In this document: one piece after another, positions 24,401 through 27,554 of the stretch
Layout of the letters: every line of letters starts with the position of its first letter
Position numbering within the stretch: the first letter of the stretch is position 1
Source of the DNA: Burkholderiales bacterium
GTDB lineage: Bacteria > Pseudomonadota > Gammaproteobacteria > Burkholderiales > Burkholderiaceae_C
Direction: 5' to 3'
Assembly: GCA_016703325.1 (NCBI GenBank)
Contig: JADJCH010000034.1
Coordinates: 1-27,554, forward strand
DNA: 27,554 bases
Program-made: the position numbers and the translations under genes
The notes under the pieces: model-generated
Seen by the model: only the letters and a program-made list of their open reading frames with translations
Told to the model about the DNA's origin: nothing
Database searches by the model: none

Positions 24401-25516
24401 GGGCGGAGTCAAGTCTGAAGTGCAACGGTTTTGGCAGTGACCGCCTGTCTCTCGGCGAGCTTGGCTTGGACGATTTCGGTATAGACCTCGCGAGGCGTTC
24501 GGAAGTCGAGGATCTTGCGAGGCCGGTCATTGAGCATGGCTTCGATGTAGGCAAGCTTCTGCGGGGTGATGGAGGACAGATCAGTGCCCTTGGTAGGAAC
24601 TGTCGGACCAAGCCGTTCATGTTCTCGTTGGAGCCGCGCTGCCATGGGCTGTAGGGCTCGCAAGTACACGGGCATGTCGGTGGCCTCGGTCAGCTCCTGG
24701 TGGCGGGGCCATTTCGCAGCCGCGGTCGTAGGTGAAGCTTTGGCGCATCTCGGGGATGACGGTCTTGAAGCGACGACTGAAGCCTTCGAGGGCGTGCTGA
24801 GCGGTGCAGCCGTTCATCTGGGTAAGCAGCACGAAGCGGCTGTGACGCTCCACGGCTGTGCCGATGGCGCTGGCGTTGCGCGCGCCCTTGATGAAGTCGC
24901 CCTCCCAGTGGCCGGGTACCAGCCGGGAATCGGCCTCGGCGGGGCGCTCGCTCAGGGGCACGAGGTTGACGATGTTGCCGCCCTTGCGGCTGGTGCCCCG
25001 AGCGCGCGGCATGCGCTTGGCGTGGCTGCGCCGCAGCTGGGCGATGAGTTCGGTGCGCAGCTCGCCGCGCGGCACCAGGTAGACGGCCTGGTAGATGGTC
25101 TCGTGCGAGACGCGCTGGCTCAGGTCTTCAGGGTGCATGCGCTTGAGTCTGCCTGCGATCTGTTCGGGTGACAGGGCGCGCTGGAGTTCGTGGCGCACGA
25201 ACTTGCCCAGCGGGGTGTCGAATCGGGCGCCCAACTTGCGCACGCCGGCCTTGGCCTGCACCCGGCGCTGACTGGCTGCCTGCTGGGCGCAAGCGGCCAG
25301 ATAGCCCCGTTGCGGGTGTCCATTGCGCGCCAGCTCCCGGCTGATGGTCGAGGTAGACCGGCCCATCTGCGCGGCGATCTCCCGCTGGCTCAGCTTCTGC
25401 GACACCAGCAGCCCAAGCTGCGTGCGCTCCTCAATGTTCAGGCTTGAATACTCTTGTCCCATCGGCTCAACCTGTTGATTTCATGGCGGTGTTGCACTTC
25501 AGTTTAGAGCGTGCCC
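24401..25516 (-). mobile_element. IS30-family element, left copy
   Basis: About 1116 bp bounded by 26-bp imperfect inverted repeats: the left end starts GGGCGGAGTC and the right end, read inward, GGGCACGCTC, sharing CTGAAGTGCAAC. I count 19 of 26 matches. The single gene is a transposase on the minus strand that stops inside the left repeat. I cannot name the IS. Confidence 0.85.
24409..25462 (-). pseudogene. IS30-family transposase, left copy (frameshifted)
   Basis: From ATG 25462 the product shows the IS30 N-terminal helix-turn-helix (SQREIAAQMGRSTSTISRELARNG), SRLVPGHWEGDFIKG with catalytic D189, and TYDRG with D246. The frame then breaks: a G4 run at 24705-24708 (G3 in the right copy), a 2-base loss near 24660 and a missing G near 24593. 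The third catalytic residue (E of NENMNGL) and the end (NDRPRKILDFRTP) are present in other frames. The protein as read is a truncated 281-residue form, likely inactive unless these are sequence errors. Confidence 0.85.
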
Positions 25517-25539
25517 ACCCTCACCGTCACCGGCGAGGG

Positions 25540-26412
25540 GTTTCAATCCACGCCGACCGGTTTCCCGGCCGGCGACGCAACCGCGGAACGCTGGCATGGT
25601 CGGCAACACGTTTCAATCCACGCCGACCGGTTTCCCGGCCGGCGACGCGCGGCGGCTGCACGGCGCGCGGCCTGGCGCGTTTCAATCCACGCCGACCGGT
25701 TTCCCGGCCGGCGACATGGGGCGTGGTGTTGAGCAGCTCGCGCCGCTGGTTTCAATCCACGCCGACCGGTTTCCCGGCCGGCGACGCGGCGGTGGTGCAG
25801 TACTCCCAGTACATCGAGGTTTCAATCCACGCCGACCGGTTTCCCGGCCGGCGACGGCCCCAGCCTCTGCAGCGTTGGCAGCGATGTTTCAATCCACGCC
25901 GACCGGTTTCCCGGCCGGCGACTTGCACGGCTCGCAGTTGGGGTTCTCGATCAGCATGTTTCAATCCACGCCGACCGGTTTCCCGGCCGGCGACTTTGAG
26001 CGCGGCGCGGTGGTGACGCTGGCCTGAGTTTCAATCCACGCCGACCGGTTTCCCGGCCGGCGACCCATCCGCCTGTGCAACGGCGCCGACGATGGGCTGT
26101 TTCAATCCACGCCGACCGGTTTCCCGGCCGGCGACGCTCGCCGGCTTGAGCTGCCGCGGCGGCGATGTTTCAATCCACGCCGACCGGTTTCCCGGCCGGC
26201 GACCCACATCGCCTGGCGACGGGGAAACCATCAGCGTGTTTCAATCCACGCCGACCGGTTTCCCGGCCGGCGACGATGGCGGCCAGCACACGGTGCTGCC
26301 GGCGATGTTTCAATCCACGCCGACCGGTTTCCCGGCCGGCGACGATGCGGCTCCGTCATGCGACCTTGTGACGCTGTTTCAATCCACGCCGACCGGTTTC
26401 CCGGCCGGCGAC
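25540..26412 (-). CRISPR. CRISPR array: 13 identical 37-nt repeats, 12 spacers (30-35 nt), no cas genes in window
   Basis: Repeats begin at 25540, 25610, 25679, 25749, 25819, 25886, 25958, 26028, 26099, 26167, 26238, 26307 and 26376; all are identical on inspection. On the plus strand each starts GTTTCAATCCACGCC and ends CCGGCCGGCGAC. In crRNA sense (minus) it begins GTCGC and ends GTGGATTGAAAC; the ATTGAAAC end sets transcription right to left. The centre folds into a 10-bp stem (CGCCGGCCGG with CCGGTCGGCG, one G-U) capped by GAAA, a GNRA loop. The ends resemble type I-C repeats, but 37 nt is longer than the usual 31-32, so the type is undecided. Spacers are all different; several read as coding sequence. 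Neither outer repeat is degenerate. Flanks to the IS ends are 23 nt (25517-25539) and 7 nt (26413-26419), both shorter than a spacer, and no leader is visible. Confidence 0.97.
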
Positions 26413-26419
26413 CACTGCG

Positions 26420-27538
26420 GGGCGGAGTCAAGTCTGAAGTGCAACGGTTTTGGCAGTGACCGCCTGTCTCTCGGCGAGCTTGGCTTGGACGATTTCGGTA
26501 TAGACCTCGCGAGGCGTTCGGAAGTCGAGGATCTTGCGAGGCCGGTCATTGAGCATGGCTTCGATGTAGGCAAGCTTCTGCGGGGTGATGGAGGACAGAT
26601 CAGTCCTTGGGTAGGAACTGTCGGACCAAGCCGTTCATGTTCTCGTTGGAGCCGCGCTGCCAGGGGCTGGGGCTCGCAGAAGTACACGGGCATGTCGGTG
26701 GCCTCGGTCAGCTCCTGGTGGCGGGCCATTTCGCAGCCGCGGTCGTAGGTGAAGCTTTGGCGCATCTCGGGGATGACGGTCTTGAAGCGACGACTGAAGC
26801 CTTCGGGGCGTGCTGAGGCGGTGCAGCCGTTCATCTGGGAAGCAGCACGAAGCGGCTGTGATGCTCCACGGCTGTGCCGATGGCGCTGGCGTTGCGCGCG
26901 CCCTTGATGAAGTCGCCCTCCCAGTGGCCGGGTACCAGCCGGGAATCGGCCTCGGCGGGGCGCTCGCTCAGGGGCACGAGGTTGACGATGTTGCCGCCCT
27001 TGCGGCTGGTGCCCCGAGCGCGCGGCATGCGCTTGGCGTGGCTGCGCCGCAGCTGGGCGATGAGTTCGGTGCGCAGCTCGCCGCGCGGCACCAGGTAGAC
27101 GGCCTGGTAGATGGTCTCGTGCGAGACCTGGCTCTGGCTCAGGTCTTCAGGGTGCATACGCCTGAGTCTGCCTGCGATCTGTTCGGGTGACAGGGCGCGC
27201 TGGAGTTCGTGGCGCACGAACTTGCCCAGCGGGTGTCGAATCGGGTGCCCAGCTTTTTTGCGCACGCCGGCCTTGGCCTGTACCCGGCGTTGACTGGCTG
27301 CCTGCTGAGCCCAGCAGCCAGATAGCCCCGTTGTGGGTGTCCATTGCGCGCCAGCTCCCGGCTGATGGTCGAGGCCGAGCGGGCCCATCTGCGCGGCGAT
27401 CTGCCGCTTGCTCAGCTTCTGCGACACCAGCAGTCCAAGCTGCGTGCGCTCCTCAATGTTCAGGCTTGAATACTCTTGTCCCATCGGCTCAACCTGTTGA
27501 TTTCAGGGCAGTGTTGCACTTCAGTTTAGAGCGTGCCC
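26420..27538 (-). mobile_element. IS30-family element, right copy
   Basis: About 1119 bp with the same ends and orientation as the left copy, but differing from it by many substitutions and small indels (for example around 26605, 26663, 27130 and 27255). Its transposase promoter end is on the far right and its left end lies 7 bp from the last CRISPR repeat. Sixteen bases follow before the window ends. Confidence 0.85.
26428..27484 (-). pseudogene. IS30-family transposase, right copy (multiply frameshifted)
   Basis: Starts at ATG 27484 (MGQEYSSLNIEERTQLGLL) like the left copy, but the helix-turn-helix region is shifted (GPLGLDHQPGAG), ISHET-type segments carry extra bases near 27130, and a T-rich insertion lies near 27255. 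TYDRGCEMARHQELTEATDMPV is intact here where the left copy is broken; a 2-base loss near 26663 and another near 26605 break the NENMNG and KGTDLSS segments. Different lesions from the left copy; probably inactive. Confidence 0.8.
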
Positions 27539-27554
27539 GGCCGGAGGATCTTCC

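Larger units (their letters stand above)
24363..27538. mobile_element. Candidate IS30-bracketed composite unit carrying a CRISPR array
   Basis: Two IS30-family copies in the same orientation (24401-25516 and 26420-27538) enclose the array. The outer flanks GG (24361-24362) and GG (27539-27540) could be a 2-bp target duplication, a size used by IS30 elements, but two bases prove nothing. Each IS alone shows no matching flanks. Confidence 0.35.

Noticed and set aside
24566..25171. Plus-strand frames inside both IS copies.
   Set aside because: Antisense to the transposase; the same frame recurs in both copies only because the DNA is duplicated.
26413..26419. Seven bases between the last repeat and the IS as a minimal leader.
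   Set aside because: Far too short for a promoter or for the sequence needed in spacer acquisition; better seen as a spacer fragment.
25444..26431. Long open frames on both strands across the array, with repeating peptides such as HADRFPGRR or GFPAGD.
   Set aside because: They are translations of the CRISPR repeat; period and content follow the 37-nt repeat, and no ribosome site or conserved protein is seen.

Overview
The window comes from a GC-rich betaproteobacterium, most likely order Burkholderiales (Comamonadaceae/Sphaerotilaceae type). Supporting signs are the grpE-dnaK-dnaJ heat-shock order with a sigma-32-like promoter, a TctDE/TctCBA citrate-type transport locus with a trimeric-porin-type gene, a glutaryl-CoA dehydrogenase/CoA-transferase pair, and a DUF6502/DUF5666 pair. 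This placement is inferred from gene content and protein style; no 16S gene is present.

Layout. 1-441: 3' part of a DnaQ-like exonuclease. 485-2283 (-): methyl-accepting chemotaxis protein with one apparent frameshift. 2508-4624 (-): acetate/cation symporter pair (DUF485 + ActP), ended by a near-perfect terminator. 4811-6066 (+): a LexA-box-like palindrome directly in front of a PA0069-type radical SAM protein. 6250-8772 (+): glutaryl-CoA dehydrogenase and a family III CoA-transferase. 8843-10468 (-): pseudo-receiver/TPR protein with Glu at the phospho-acceptor position. 10585-14474 (-): grpE-dnaK-dnaJ heat-shock operon. 14735-17156 (+): DUF6502 protein overlapping a DUF5666 lipoprotein. 17195-19865 (-): tctD-tctE-hslR, each overlapping the next by 3-4 bases. 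20104-24180 (+): divergent tctC-tctB-tctA and a porin.

The most unusual part is 24363-27538. A leaderless-looking CRISPR array (13 identical 37-nt repeats, 12 spacers of 30-35 nt) lies between two same-orientation IS30-family elements of about 1.12 kb. Only 23 and 7 nt separate the outer repeats from the IS ends, so both array edges look cut inside spacers. No cas gene is in the window. The repeat polarity (ATTGAAAC end on the minus strand) puts the expected leader exactly where the right IS now sits, and the right transposase gene points into the array in the crRNA sense. This suggests an IS30-bracketed, possibly mobile and possibly IS-transcribed array fragment. Both transposase genes carry different indels, and the left IS has an extra tandem 38-bp copy of its end.

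How the genes work together: chemotaxis, acetate uptake, glutarate/lysine-type catabolism and tricarboxylate uptake form a picture of a heterotroph living on organic acids; the heat-shock operon and Hsp15 are core stress functions. Several single-base frameshifts at short homopolymers (exonuclease, MCP, both IS copies) warn that some may be sequence errors rather than biology.
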